A DNA stretch of 64,000 nucleotides, from NCBI RefSeq assembly GCF_900269665.1, contig NZ_LT985361.1:1537879-1601878 (forward strand), in the 5' to 3' direction. The notes beneath the pieces are model-generated. The model was not told where the DNA came from, made no database searches, and worked only from the letters and a program-made list of their open reading frames with translations. Position 1 is the first letter of the stretch; each line of letters starts with the position of its first letter. The DNA comes from Nocardia suismassiliense. GTDB taxonomy: Bacteria > Actinomycetota > Actinomycetes > Mycobacteriales > Mycobacteriaceae. Positions 52,064 to 61,079 of this stretch are shown here, in pieces. A program made the position numbers and the translations under genes.

Positions 52064-53350
52064 TCAGCGCCGCCGGTTCATCCGGCGCGCACCGAGCAGC
52101 AGGGCGAGCACCAGAATGACGCCGCCGACGACCCACACGGTGCGGTCGTCGCCATGGTCCTCGTCGGCCAGCGGCTGCGTCTCCTGCTCCTTGGGTGGCG
52201 GGGAGGCAAGGGTCGCACCAACTTTCGGTTGCTTGCGGTTCGGGTCGGGGAGTTTGCCGACCGACGTGCCACGGGGTAGTGCGAAGCCGTAGTCGAGCAG
52301 GCGGGCCGCCTGATCCGAGGGGCGCAGCGGGCGCACGTCGGCTTTGAGCAGGGTGACCACCAGTCGGCGGCCGTCGCGTTCGGCGGCGGCGACGAAGGTC
52401 TGCCTGGCGTCGTCGGTGAACCCGGTCTTGCCGCCGATGGCGCCGTCGTAGTCGTAGAGCAGGTGGTTGTCGTTGCCGATCGGGAAGCCGGGATGGTCCT
52501 TGTCGCCCTCGATCTTCGGGTTGGCGGGGTAGCCGGGGAAGTCCACCTGTTCGGTGTGGATGAGCTCGGCGAACAGCGGGATGGTCATGGCCTCGCGGAA
52601 CAGCACCGACAGGTCGTAGGCCGAGGTGCTCATGCCGGGGCCGTCGAGGCCGGAGGGGGTGGCCGTGCGAGTGTCCAAGGCTCCCAGCGATTTAGCGAGC
52701 TCGTTCATCTTCGCCACCGTGGCCGCCTCGCCGCCCAGCTGGTTAGCGATGGCATGAGCCGCGTCATTGCCGGAGGCCATGATCAGGCCCTGCATGAGCT
52801 GGCGGTTGGTGTAGCGGCCGCCGGGCCCGATGCCGACCCGGGTGCCATCCGCGTTCGCATCGTCCTGGGTGCCGATGACCACCTTGTTCAAATCCAGTGT
52901 GCGCAGGGCGATCGTGGCGAGCAGCACCTTGATGGTGCTGGCGGGCCGGGAGCGGCCGTGTGGGTCCTTGGCCACCAGCACCTCGCCGGAGTCCAGGTCC
53001 GCCACCTGCCAGGCGGTCGCCGAAATGTCCTGCGGCACAGCGGGTGCGCCCTTGGGTAGCACCAGGCCGCATTCACCCAGCCGGCCACCGCCGACCGGCG
53101 GCGTCGGGATGGGCAGCGCGGTGGGCGTCGGCTCCCCGGGCGCCGGGACCTCGGACTCGTCGACCGGCGCGGGCGGGCGCGTTTTCTGCGGGCAGCCGTC
53201 GGTGTTCGGGGTGCTGAACGGCGTCGTCGTCGGACTCGACGACGGCGCGGCGAACGACGGTGTGGCGGCCGAGCCCGCGATCACGGCCACTGCGGCCAGT
53301 GCGGAACCGAGGCGAAGTGTGGCGCGGCGGCGCGAGTCCCGGATCTTCAT
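52064..53350 (-). CDS. D-alanyl-D-alanine carboxypeptidase (PBP, family S11)
   Basis: The 428-residue protein has a signal peptide (RRRATLRLGSALAAVAVIAGSAATPSFA) and a Pro/Thr-rich linker. The S11 peptidase domain has ASTIK (SxxK), SGNDA (SxN) and GGKTGFTDDA (KTG) motifs. A C-terminal transmembrane helix (VVGGVILVLALLLGA) follows. It trims D-Ala from peptidoglycan pentapeptides at the membrane surface, like the DacB1 protein of mycobacteria. ATG 53350 starts at the basic n-region of the signal peptide; the frame stays open upstream. Confidence 0.92.
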   Translation of the reverse strand: MKIRDSRRRATLRLGSALAAVAVIAGSAATPSFAAPSSSPTTTPFSTPNTDGCPQKTRPPAPVDESEVPAPGEPTPTALPIPTPPVGGGRLGECGLVLPKGAPAVPQDISATAWQVADLDSGEVLVAKDPHGRSRPASTIKVLLATIALRTLDLNKVVIGTQDDANADGTRVGIGPGGRYTNRQLMQGLIMASGNDAAHAIANQLGGEAATVAKMNELAKSLGALDTRTATPSGLDGPGMSTSAYDLSVLFREAMTIPLFAELIHTEQVDFPGYPANPKIEGDKDHPGFPIGNDNHLLYDYDGAIGGKTGFTDDARQTFVAAAERDGRRLVVTLLKADVRPLRPSDQAARLLDYGFALPRGTSVGKLPDPNRKQPKVGATLASPPPKEQETQPLADEDHGDDRTVWVVGGVILVLALLLGARRMNRRR

Positions 53351-53408
53351 CGTTCGCGAGCCTAGCGATTTCGCGGCGAGTCGGCCGCGCACGCGCCGAA
53401 GCAGGGTA

Positions 53409-53451
53409 TTGACAGCAACTACTAAATGAGAGTCACTGTCAAAAAGTAGTT
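53409..53451. promoter_or_regulatory. Interleaved dyads upstream of the MFS-TetR operon
   Basis: TTGACAG (53409-53415) pairs with CTGTCAA (53436-53442), and AACTACT (53417-53423) pairs with AGTAGTT (53445-53451). The two inverted repeats are interleaved within 43 bp. They probably form the operator for the TetR encoded in the operon. Confidence 0.55.
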
Positions 53452-53471
53452 ACTATCAATTTGGAGGGGTC

Positions 53472-55043
53472 ATGAAGACCGACTCGACTCGTCGCTGGCT
53501 CGCGCTCGGCGCGCTGTCGGTGGCGATGCTGACCATCGGGCTCGACGTCACGGTGCTCACCGTGGCGCTGCCGACACTCGCCGTCGACCTGAATGCGAAT
53601 ACCGCTGCGCTGCAATGGTTCAGCAGCGCGTACACGTTGGCGCTGGCCGGTGTGATGCTGCCCGCCGGTGCGCTCGGCGATCGCTACGGGCGCAAGAAAT
53701 TCCTGCTCGTCGCGCTACTCGTCTTCGGTGCCGCGTCACTCGCCTGCGCGTTCGCCGCCTCGGCCGGTCAGTTGATCGCCGCACGGGTGGTGCTCGGCAT
53801 CGCGGCCGCGGCGATGATTCCGCTGTCCATGTCCGTACTGCCGTCGCTGTTTCCGGAGCAGGCGGCCCGGCAGCGCGCGCTCACCATCTGGATCACCTCG
53901 ACCGCGATCGGCCTGCCGCTCGGTCCGATCGTCGGTGGCTGGCTGCTGCGGAACTTCTGGTGGGGGTCGGTGTTCCTGATCAATGTGCCGATGGTGATCA
54001 TCGGTGCGCTGGCCGTTTTCGCGCTGGTCCCGGAGTCGCGCAGCGAGAACAGATTCCGCGTCGATGTGCCCGGCGTATTGCTGTCGGCGGCCGGAATGCT
54101 CGGGCTCACTTACGGATTCATCCGGATCGGTGAGTACGGCTGGGGCAACGGGCTCGGCTGGGCCATCGTCGTGGCCGGCCTGCTGCTGCTCGGCGCCTTC
54201 GTGGGCTGGCAGCGCAGGACGACGCATCCGCTGGTCGATCTCAGCCTGTTCGAGTCTGCCGGATTCCGCTGGGGCACCGCACTTTCCATCATCGTCAACT
54301 TCGCGATGTTCGGCATGTTCTTCACCGCGCCGCAGTATTTCCAAGCGGTGCTCGGCACGGACGCACTCGGCAGCGGCCTGCGCCTGCTGCCGCTGATCGG
54401 CGGGTTGATCGTCGGCAGCAGGATCGTCGACCGGGCGTTGCCGAAACTGGGGACCAGGGTGATGCTCGGACTGGGCTTCGCTCTGCTGGCGGGTGCGCTC
54501 GCACTGGGCGCGCTGACCTCGGTGGACAGCGGCTACGGCTTCACCGCGCTGTGGACCACCCTGCTCGGCGTGGGTATGGGTCTGGCAATGCCGACCGCCA
54601 TGGGGCTGGCGATGGGTGAGCTCACCGAGGAACGTTCCGGCTCCGGTTCCGCGTTGATCCAGGCGCTGCGCCAGGCGGGCGGCACCATCGGCGTCGCGAT
54701 CCTCGGCACCGTGCTGGCCACGCGGTACCGCTCGGAGCTCGGCTCGCTGAACCGCGATCCGATCTCCGACGGCGTGAACGCGGGTGTCGCGGTGGCGCAC
54801 CAGCTGGGTGACTCGGCGATGCTGCATCAGGTGCAGAGCGCGTTCGTCGGTGGCATGGCCGCGATGCTCTGGGTCTGCGCCGCGCTGTGTGCGGTAGCGG
54901 CTGCGATCGCCGTTGTTTTCCTGCGCGCGAAGCAACCTGTCGAGGTGGCTGCGGCGGGCCCGGTTCCGGCCGTTGAGCGGCTCGACGGCGGACGTGGCGG
55001 CGTCGAGGGAACCGATACGTCAGAATCGACGCATGTCGGTTGA
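53472..55043 (+). CDS. MFS drug exporter, DHA2 (EmrB/QacA) type
   Basis: The 523-residue transporter has about 14 helices. Landmarks are LTIGLDVTVLTVALPTLAVDL at helix 1, GALGDRYGRKKFLLVALLVFG (motif A) and LPLGPIVGGWLLRNFWWGSVFLIN (motif C-like). It would extrude lipophilic cations or other toxins with protons. ATG 53472 follows GGAGG by 4-5 nt. The downstream TetR gene starts inside its last 11 bp, so the exporter and its regulator form one operon. Confidence 0.92.
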   Translation: MKTDSTRRWLALGALSVAMLTIGLDVTVLTVALPTLAVDLNANTAALQWFSSAYTLALAGVMLPAGALGDRYGRKKFLLVALLVFGAASLACAFAASAGQLIAARVVLGIAAAAMIPLSMSVLPSLFPEQAARQRALTIWITSTAIGLPLGPIVGGWLLRNFWWGSVFLINVPMVIIGALAVFALVPESRSENRFRVDVPGVLLSAAGMLGLTYGFIRIGEYGWGNGLGWAIVVAGLLLLGAFVGWQRRTTHPLVDLSLFESAGFRWGTALSIIVNFAMFGMFFTAPQYFQAVLGTDALGSGLRLLPLIGGLIVGSRIVDRALPKLGTRVMLGLGFALLAGALALGALTSVDSGYGFTALWTTLLGVGMGLAMPTAMGLAMGELTEERSGSGSALIQALRQAGGTIGVAILGTVLATRYRSELGSLNRDPISDGVNAGVAVAHQLGDSAMLHQVQSAFVGGMAAMLWVCAALCAVAAAIAVVFLRAKQPVEVAAAGPVPAVERLDGGRGGVEGTDTSESTHVG

Positions 55044-55650
55044 CTTGTCCGGAGAAGAACCAGCCGTGCGCGGCCTGCGTGAGCGGAAGAAGGAGCGGAC
55101 CCGCCGGACGATTCGACTGGAAGCGTTCCGGCTGTTCCGCGAGCAAGGGTACGGCGAGACCACCGTCGAGCAGATCGCGGCGGCGGCGGAGGTCTCGCCG
55201 AGCACGTTCTTTCGCTACTTCCCGACCAAGGAACAGCTGGTGCTCGCCGACGACCTCGATCCGGTACTGATCGAGGCATTCCGGGCGCAACCGCCCGACC
55301 TCGCACCGCTGACCGCCTTCCGCCATGCGATGGCGGCGGTTTTCGCGGAGTTACCCGCCGAACAGCAGGCTTTCGAACAGGAACGTCAGGCGCTGATCTA
55401 CCACGTGCCCGAGTTGCGGTCGGCCATCGGACTGGAGATGGAACGCAACATCGACATGGTGTCCGCCGTCATGGCCGAACGGGTCGGCGGCACACCCGAC
55501 GATTTCGACATCCGGGTCCTGGCGGGCGCGCTGACCGGCGCGGGGCTCGCGATCGCGCGCATCACGCCGTTGAATCTCGACAATGTCGGCCGGATGCTGG
55601 ATCTGCTGGAGGCCGGGCTGCCGCTGGGCCAGGACCGAGCAGGCAGCTAG
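55033..55650 (+). CDS. TetR/AcrR-family regulator in operon with the exporter
   Basis: The 205-residue TetR regulator has a helix-turn-helix at about residues 30-70 (YGETTVEQIAAAAEVSPSTFFRYFPTKEQLVL), with an upstream RERKKERTRRTIRLEAFRLF basic segment, and a C-terminal ligand domain. ATG 55033 (MSVDLSGEEPAV) overlaps the MFS stop by 11 bp, so it is translated from the exporter transcript. It likely controls the operon through the interleaved dyads at 53409-53451. Confidence 0.9.
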   Translation: MSVDLSGEEPAVRGLRERKKERTRRTIRLEAFRLFREQGYGETTVEQIAAAAEVSPSTFFRYFPTKEQLVLADDLDPVLIEAFRAQPPDLAPLTAFRHAMAAVFAELPAEQQAFEQERQALIYHVPELRSAIGLEMERNIDMVSAVMAERVGGTPDDFDIRVLAGALTGAGLAIARITPLNLDNVGRMLDLLEAGLPLGQDRAGS

Positions 55651-55657
55651 GCCGAAC

Positions 55658-56557
55658 CTACTGCGCCCCAGCGGCACTCGAATGCCGCAGCCGGTCCGGC
55701 GTCTCGTCGTCCATCGCCGCGAAGAATCCGCCGATCACGTCCTCGATCTCGGCGATCGACTCGGCGCAGTACAGAATCGGCTGGTAGTGGGTGATGTCGT
55801 AGACCGCGGTGCCCATCGCGGCGACGTCGAGCGGGCGCAGGTCGGCCTGGCGGAACTCCTCGATCTCGCCGTAGGAGGACAGCAATCCGGCCCCGTAGCA
55901 GCGGACCTCGCCTTCCTCCCGGACCACGCCGAACTCCATGGAGAACCAGAAGACATTCGCGAGGAACTTCAGCGCGGGCTCGGTCTCCAGCCGCCCGACC
56001 GCCGCGCCGACCGCCTCGTAGATGGCGGCGAAGCGCGGACTGGCGATCTGATTGGCGTGCCCGATGATCTCGTGGATGGCATCGGGCTCCGGGGTGTACA
56101 GCGGCGCCGAATGATGCCGGATGTACTGGGTGGAGTGGAAGGTCCGATCCGCGAACGAACCGAAGAACTGGCGCAGCGGCACCAAACCGGCCGCCGGGGC
56201 GTAGCGGAATCCACTCAGCGGCACCAGCGCCGCCGAGACCTCGTCCAACTGGGGGATGTGGTCCGTGGGTAGCGCGAGGCGCGCCGAGGCCGCCAGCACC
56301 TCGGTGCAGGCATAGGTCTGGTGCTTGCGGGCCAGTTCGGCCGAGGCGATGCGCCAGACCTGCTGTTCCTCGTCGGTATAGGCGATCTGCGGAACGGGTT
56401 TACCCGGTGCGTAATCGAGCGCGAGCGCGGCGATGTCATTGCGACGGGCCCGGTAGTCCGAGTCGTGCACACCCGGGTGCTCGTCGCTCAGGTGGACGGT
56501 CACATCGCCGTCGCCGGACCGGGTCACCGGTGAGTACAGCTGAGCTTCGGTGAACAT
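55658..56557 (-). CDS. phhA: Phenylalanine 4-monooxygenase (pterin-dependent)
   Basis: The 299-residue aromatic amino acid hydroxylase converts phenylalanine to tyrosine with tetrahydrobiopterin and iron. Iron ligands are visible in IHEIIGHANQI (two His) and VFWFSMEFGVVREEGEVRCYGAGLLSSYGE (Glu). LVPLRQFFGSFADRTFHSTQYIRH is another family block. ATG 56557 (MFTEAQLYSP) is used; ATG 56569 would add 4 residues. It stands alone and is convergent with the TetR gene (7 bp between stops). Confidence 0.93.
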   Translation of the reverse strand: MFTEAQLYSPVTRSGDGDVTVHLSDEHPGVHDSDYRARRNDIAALALDYAPGKPVPQIAYTDEEQQVWRIASAELARKHQTYACTEVLAASARLALPTDHIPQLDEVSAALVPLSGFRYAPAAGLVPLRQFFGSFADRTFHSTQYIRHHSAPLYTPEPDAIHEIIGHANQIASPRFAAIYEAVGAAVGRLETEPALKFLANVFWFSMEFGVVREEGEVRCYGAGLLSSYGEIEEFRQADLRPLDVAAMGTAVYDITHYQPILYCAESIAEIEDVIGGFFAAMDDETPDRLRHSSAAGAQ

Positions 56558-56903
56558 ACCTCGATGCAAGCACCGCTCGGGCCCGGCGACAACAAAAGGC
56601 CGCGCAGCTTGGCAAAGTGTCTAGCTGGCCCCGCTGTGCTGCGCACTTACCGGCATCGGGCGGCGGATTCGGGCGACGAGCTGACCAGTGCCCGTCGGCG
56701 GCCGTACACGCCGCGTCCGGCCCGCGCCGGCGACGATGCCAAGTGTGTGCGGAGCGTGCTGTGACGGCCCGGTGATAGCCGCCGAACATGCTGTGGCCGA
56801 GAAATTCTCGTGGTGGGGGCGGTCGATCCGGCGAACTCTGCACGATTTGCCAGACATGAGCGAGCGGAATAGCGCAAAATGGCGAATGTACGAAGGAGGA
56901 CGC
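56558..56903. other. 346-bp intergenic region before the VapB-like gene
   Basis: No gene is supported on either strand. The region must carry the promoters of the divergent phenylalanine hydroxylase and VapB-like genes, but no clear operator, repeat or terminator was recognised. Confidence 0.5.
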
Positions 56904-57107
56904 ATGAAATCCGTGCGGATCGATCTCGACCAGAAGTTGCTCGCCGCCGCGGCCGCCGTGATGGGCACCTCGACGAGCAACGCCACGATCAACGAGGCAC
57001 TGCGCCGGATCGTCGTGCACGAGCGTCAGCTGCGCCATCTCGAAAAGCTGGCCGCCACCGCATTGTTCGCCCTGCCGCGCCCGGAAGTCGTGGTTGTGGA
57101 CGGATAG
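56904..57107 (+). CDS. VapB-like type II antitoxin, orphan
   Basis: The 67-residue protein MKSVRIDLDQKLLAAAAAVMGTSTSNATINEALRRIVVHERQ has the ribbon-helix-helix VapB fold seen before VapC PIN-domain toxins. A perfect GGAGGA lies 4-5 nt before ATG 56904. The expected downstream toxin is absent: the stop at 57105-57107 abuts a convergent gene. It is therefore an orphan antitoxin or a free DNA-binding regulator. Confidence 0.85.
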   Translation: MKSVRIDLDQKLLAAAAAVMGTSTSNATINEALRRIVVHERQLRHLEKLAATALFALPRPEVVVVDG

Positions 57108-58643
57108 TCAGCGACGCACGGCCGGGCAGCGCAGGTCATCGGCCGGCGGTGTCAGGTCGATCAGATACTTCAGTACCGGCTCGTCGACGCAGGCGATGCC
57201 CTCCAACGCGGCACCGTGCTGGGTGCCGTCATAGGTGATCAGCGCCGCGCCAAGGGTTTTGGCGAGCGTGACACCACCCGCGTACGGGGTCGCCGGATCG
57301 CCGGTCGCCGCGACGACCACCAGTTTCGGCAGGCCCGCCGCGTTGGGCACGTGCGGTTGAGTGGTCGGCGGGACCGGCCAGAACGCGCAGGCGTCCAGGG
57401 GAGCCGTGTCGGTGGGCAGGCCATCGTCGAAAGCCGGGGCGGCGGCGCGGGATCGGCGATCGATATCGGCCGCGACGGCCCGGTCGGTCACCCGGACCTC
57501 CTCCAGGCAGAGCACCGCCCGGTGCACGTCGTCGGAGGAGGCTTGTTCATAGGCTCCGGCGTCTCCGAGCAGCGCGTCACCACGGCCCCTGGCGAGTTCG
57601 GCCAAACCCTGGGTGAGGCTCGGCCAGGACGTGGGGTGGTAGAGCGAGGCGATCGTCGCGGTGACGACGGCGCCGTAGTCGAGCCCACGGCGATCGGCGG
57701 TGACGATCGGTCGCTGGATCAGCGGGTTCACCAGATTGCGATAGACCTCGTTCGCCTTCTGCGGGTCGGTGCCGAGCGGGCAGTCCGGCGCCTTGGCGCA
57801 GTCGGCGGCGTAGGCGTCGAACGCCTGCTGGAAACCGGCGGCGGTGATCACCGGATCGCCGATGTTCGTGGTGGGATCGACCGGTGCGTCCAGGACCATC
57901 GCGCGCACCCGATCCGGAAACAGCTCGGCGTAGGTCGAACCGAGGCGGGTGCCGTAGGACCCGCCGAAGTAGGTCAGTTTCTGCTCGCCGAGCGCGGCCC
58001 GCACGACGTCCAGATCGCGGGCGACGTCACCGGTGCCGACATGCCCGAGCAGCGTCAGCCCGGTCCGCCGCGCGCACGAGTTGGCGTATTCCTCGTTCTC
58101 CTCTTCGATCTGGTCGATCTCCGCGAGCGGGTCGGTCCGGCCCAGCACCCGCTGCGCCGTCCGGAATTCGGCGTCCGAACGGCAGGTGACGTGCGGGGTC
58201 GAGGCGCCGAGCCCGCGCACGTCCATCCCGATCACGTCGAAACGCTCGGCCACCGGCGACTTCGACAGGGCCAGCGGCAGACTCAGCCCCGGCGCGCCGG
58301 GCCCGCCGGGGTTGGTCACCAGCGACGCGACCTTGGTGCCGGTGGCGCGCAGCCGGGAGATCGCGATCCGCGCGGTCTCGCCGTCCGGCCTGCCGTAGTC
58401 GATCGGCACCGTCACCCGCGCGCATTCGATGCCTGCCGCGCCGAGCTCGGCGCCGCCCTGATAGCCCTCGCACGAGCCCCGCGCCAGGGTTTGCTGGTAG
58501 TACCGATCAAGGGTGGGGGCGGGCGGCGCGACGGGGTCCTGGTCGGCGGTGCAGGCCGTCGCCAGCAGCGCGAGCGCGGCGATCAGCACGGCCGGCGGCG
58601 TGACGCGCGTCGATGCCGCGGTTCCTTTGCGCGGTGTGAACAT
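57108..58643 (-). CDS. Lipoprotein tripeptidyl aminopeptidase/esterase (S33, TAP-like)
   Basis: The 511-residue alpha/beta hydrolase is exported as a lipoprotein; its signal peptide ends in LLATAC, with the lipobox Cys near residue 31. Motifs are VTNPGGPGAPG (oxyanion), FGGSYGTRLG (nucleophile Ser), a C-terminal TAP-like domain with AATGDPATPYAGG and YDGTQHGA (catalytic His). The Asp lies in GDPATPY. Relatives in mycobacteria (CaeA/Hip1-like) hydrolyse peptides or esters at the cell surface. ATG 58643 gives a complete signal peptide. Confidence 0.9.
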   Translation of the reverse strand: MFTPRKGTAASTRVTPPAVLIAALALLATACTADQDPVAPPAPTLDRYYQQTLARGSCEGYQGGAELGAAGIECARVTVPIDYGRPDGETARIAISRLRATGTKVASLVTNPGGPGAPGLSLPLALSKSPVAERFDVIGMDVRGLGASTPHVTCRSDAEFRTAQRVLGRTDPLAEIDQIEEENEEYANSCARRTGLTLLGHVGTGDVARDLDVVRAALGEQKLTYFGGSYGTRLGSTYAELFPDRVRAMVLDAPVDPTTNIGDPVITAAGFQQAFDAYAADCAKAPDCPLGTDPQKANEVYRNLVNPLIQRPIVTADRRGLDYGAVVTATIASLYHPTSWPSLTQGLAELARGRGDALLGDAGAYEQASSDDVHRAVLCLEEVRVTDRAVAADIDRRSRAAAPAFDDGLPTDTAPLDACAFWPVPPTTQPHVPNAAGLPKLVVVAATGDPATPYAGGVTLAKTLGAALITYDGTQHGAALEGIACVDEPVLKYLIDLTPPADDLRCPAVRR

Positions 58644-58804
58644 TCATTGCCCCTGTACTCGTTCGACGCACTCAGTCTGCCCGACGGACGCCGATGTGCA
58701 ATCGGCAGGATCGGACAACTCGGGCGCCCCCGCGTCCGTGGCCGACATGTCGGTAGGGCCTGGCAGACTCCGTGACACTGTCGCCGTGACCAAGGGGTGG
58801 AACG

Positions 58805-59503
58805 ATGCCGGTCTCTCTCCTCGATGTACCCGTCGAGCAACGGCCACGCGAGCGCCTGCTCGCCCTCGGCCCGCAGTCGCTCAGCGATGTCGAATTGCTG
58901 GCCTTGCTGTTACGGCACGGCAGGCCCGGCGCCAGCGCGCTGGACCTCGCGGTGGAGCTGCTCGTCGAACACGGCGGGCTGGCCGGATTGGCGGCGGCCA
59001 GGCCCGAAGAGTTGTCCCGTCGGGCCGGCGTCGGCGTGGCGAAGGCCGCGGCCGTCATCGCCGCGTTCCACCTCGGCGCCCGCGCCCGCGGCGGCACCGA
59101 CACCCTGCCTCGGCTCGGCGACGCGGCGGATGTCGCCGCGGCGGCCCGCCCCCTGTTCACCGGCGCCCGCGTCGAGCGGCTACTCGTGCTGGTCTGTGAC
59201 GCCCAGAACCAGTTGCGGCAGAAGGTATTCGTCGCCGAGGGCGCCGTCGACCAGGTGGCGGTCCCGGTCCGCGAAATCCTGAACACCGTGCTGCGCCACG
59301 ACGGCCGCGCTTTCGCCGTCGTGCACAACCACCCCTCCGGCGATCCGACCCCCAGCCTCGACGACCGCCGCGCCAGCACCCTGCTCGCCGAAGCTGCCCG
59401 CACCGTCGGCCTCCGCTTTCTCGATCACGTGGTGATCGCGGGCGAGGACTGGGCCAGCGCGCCGACCCTCACCCTCGGGCACCGCCCTGGAAATACGGGC
59501 TGA
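58805..59503 (+). CDS. radC: RadC-family protein (JAMM domain)
   Basis: The 232-residue protein has an N-terminal UPF0758 helical/HhH-like domain (QSLSDVELLALLLRHG, LSRRAGVGVAKAAAVIAAFHLGARA). Its C-terminal MPN/JAMM domain has the metal motif HNHPSGDPTPSLDD. The metal ligand residues are intact. The DNA-repair role of RadC proteins is disputed. ATG 58805 begins the domain; no clear Shine-Dalgarno. The TetR gene at 59524 is convergent. Confidence 0.92.
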   Translation: MPVSLLDVPVEQRPRERLLALGPQSLSDVELLALLLRHGRPGASALDLAVELLVEHGGLAGLAAARPEELSRRAGVGVAKAAAVIAAFHLGARARGGTDTLPRLGDAADVAAAARPLFTGARVERLLVLVCDAQNQLRQKVFVAEGAVDQVAVPVREILNTVLRHDGRAFAVVHNHPSGDPTPSLDDRRASTLLAEAARTVGLRFLDHVVIAGEDWASAPTLTLGHRPGNTG

Positions 59504-59523
59504 TCGCCGCGGGCGAGGCGGTC

Positions 59524-60213
59524 TCACGCGGTAGAACTCCAGCCCTGCCGCCATAGCCGCTCGAAACCGTCCAGTAGCAGGTCGAGGGCGAATTCGAACT
59601 CGAACTGATCGTCACAGCCCGGACCGACCACGGACTGGTCGTCGTGTGCGGCCCGGGCCGCGATCTCGGCGATGTGCGGATATCTGGACGACAGGTCGTG
59701 CAACGGGGCGGCTTGCGTCTGCGGGTCCGGGCTCGGTGCGGTGTCGAACAGTTCCTGGGTGAAGCCGAACGCACGGCTGCCCAGTGTGTGCATCACGTGA
59801 TGGGTCAGGTCGACGGAGAGGCCGCCCGCCCGGAACATCCCGATCATCGAATCCAGGTACGCCAGTACGGCCGGGGTCGGTGCCGGGCGGGACTCGATCA
59901 CCCGGGACGCCCACGGGTGCCGCTGAAGGGTGCGCCGCGCCACCAGGATTCGCCGCCGCACCGCGGGCTTCCAGTCGAGCCCGGCCTCGGGTGGCCCGAT
60001 CTCCGCGACGAGCAGATCGACCATGCCGTCGAGCAACTCGTCCTTGTTCGCGACGTGTTTGTACAGCGCCATCGGCACGACGCCGAGTTCCTGCGCGAGG
60101 TTGCGCATGCTCAGGGTGTCGATGCCCGCCGCGTCGGCGAGCGCGACGGCGGCGCGCAGCACGCGCTCTCTGTTCAGCGGGGTGCGGGGTACGGCGGTGT
60201 CCCGGTTGGCCAT
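59524..60213 (-). CDS. TetR-family regulator (TetR_C_1 type)
   Basis: The 229-residue regulator has a helix-turn-helix at about residues 35-70 (DTLSMRNLAQELGVVPMALYKHVANKDELLDGM), the TetR class closest to TetR/ActR, and a C-terminal ligand-binding domain (LQRHPWASRVIESRPAPTPAVLAYLDSMIGMF). ATG 60213 starts the domain. It is divergent from a DUF4386 membrane-protein gene, and two GTGTAC-N3-GTACAC palindromes lie between them, so it probably represses both. Confidence 0.92.
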   Translation of the reverse strand: MANRDTAVPRTPLNRERVLRAAVALADAAGIDTLSMRNLAQELGVVPMALYKHVANKDELLDGMVDLLVAEIGPPEAGLDWKPAVRRRILVARRTLQRHPWASRVIESRPAPTPAVLAYLDSMIGMFRAGGLSVDLTHHVMHTLGSRAFGFTQELFDTAPSPDPQTQAAPLHDLSSRYPHIAEIAARAAHDDQSVVGPGCDDQFEFEFALDLLLDGFERLWRQGWSSTA

Positions 60214-60234
60214 TCAGCGCTCTCCTCTTGACGA

Positions 60235-60288
60235 GTGTACAGCGTACACCTTAGGGTTCTCGACAGAAGAGGTGTACGTCGTACACCT
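60235..60288. promoter_or_regulatory. Two GTGTAC-N3-GTACAC operators
   Basis: GTGTACAGCGTACAC (60235-60249) and AGGTGTACGTCGTACACCT (60270-60288) are perfect or near-perfect palindromes sharing GTGTAC-N3-GTACAC; their centres are 37 bp apart. They occupy the 98-bp region between the TetR and DUF4386 starts. Confidence 0.8.
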
Positions 60289-60311
60289 CGGTGTGCAGTG
60301 GAGGAGTCCCC

Positions 60312-61016
60312 ATGAACTCGATGAGAACGACGGCGGTGGTCGCGGGTGTGCTCTTCCTGATCACCGAGGTCGCTGCGGTGGCCGCCCTGCTGCTGTATCA
60401 GCCGGTGCTGTCCGATGCGAATTACGTTGTCGGCGCAGGCTCAGACGGTCGAGTGCTGCTGGGTGGGCTGCTCGAACTGGTCCTCGTCGCGGCCGTCATC
60501 GGCACCGCGACCGCGCTGTATCCGGTGCTGGAGCGGCACGGCAAAAGCTTGGCGCTCGGCTATCTATGCGCTCGGCTGCTCGAGGGTGCTGTCATCGCCG
60601 TAGGCACCGTGAGCGTGCTGTCGGTCGTGACATTGCGCAGAGATAGTGCGGGCATCGATGATCCAGCACTGATCACCGTGAGCAAAGCCCTTGTCGCCGT
60701 CCATGATTGGACCTTCTTGCTCGGGCCGAACTTCATCCTCGGTGCGAACAGTCTGTTGCTGGCCACCCTGATGTACCGCTCCCGGCTGGTGCCACGGCCC
60801 ATCGCCGTCCTCGGGTTGATCGGTGGCCCGCTCATCTGCCTGTCGGCGACCGCCGTGCTGTTCGGGCTCTACGACCAGCTCTCCGCATGGGGATCCGTCG
60901 CCGCGCTGCCCGTCTTCGCGTGGGAGGTGAGCCTGGCGGTCTACCTGATCGGCAAGGGGTTCGGACGGTCTGCGGGCGACACCCAGCCGGTGGCACGCCA
61001 GCTGGCTACCGCGTGA
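60312..61016 (+). CDS. DUF4386 membrane protein
   Basis: The 234-residue membrane protein has six to seven predicted helices with the DUF4386 pattern (LFLITEVAAVAALLLYQPVL, ALYPVLERHGKSLALGYLCARLLEG, DWTFLLGPNFILGANSLLLATLMYRSRLVPR). Function unknown. ATG 60312 has GGAGGAG 5 nt upstream. It is controlled by the divergent TetR through the GTGTAC operators. Confidence 0.88.
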   Translation: MNSMRTTAVVAGVLFLITEVAAVAALLLYQPVLSDANYVVGAGSDGRVLLGGLLELVLVAAVIGTATALYPVLERHGKSLALGYLCARLLEGAVIAVGTVSVLSVVTLRRDSAGIDDPALITVSKALVAVHDWTFLLGPNFILGANSLLLATLMYRSRLVPRPIAVLGLIGGPLICLSATAVLFGLYDQLSAWGSVAALPVFAWEVSLAVYLIGKGFGRSAGDTQPVARQLATA

Positions 61017-61079
61017 AACTCCTTGGCTCAGTAGGCATTGAGTTCCGGTACAAGCTACTGCCGTAGCCGAATGCCACGG

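Noticed and set aside
53736..54935. 399-codon minus-strand open frame opposite the second DHA2 exporter
   Set aside because: Same antisense artefact of a membrane-protein gene.
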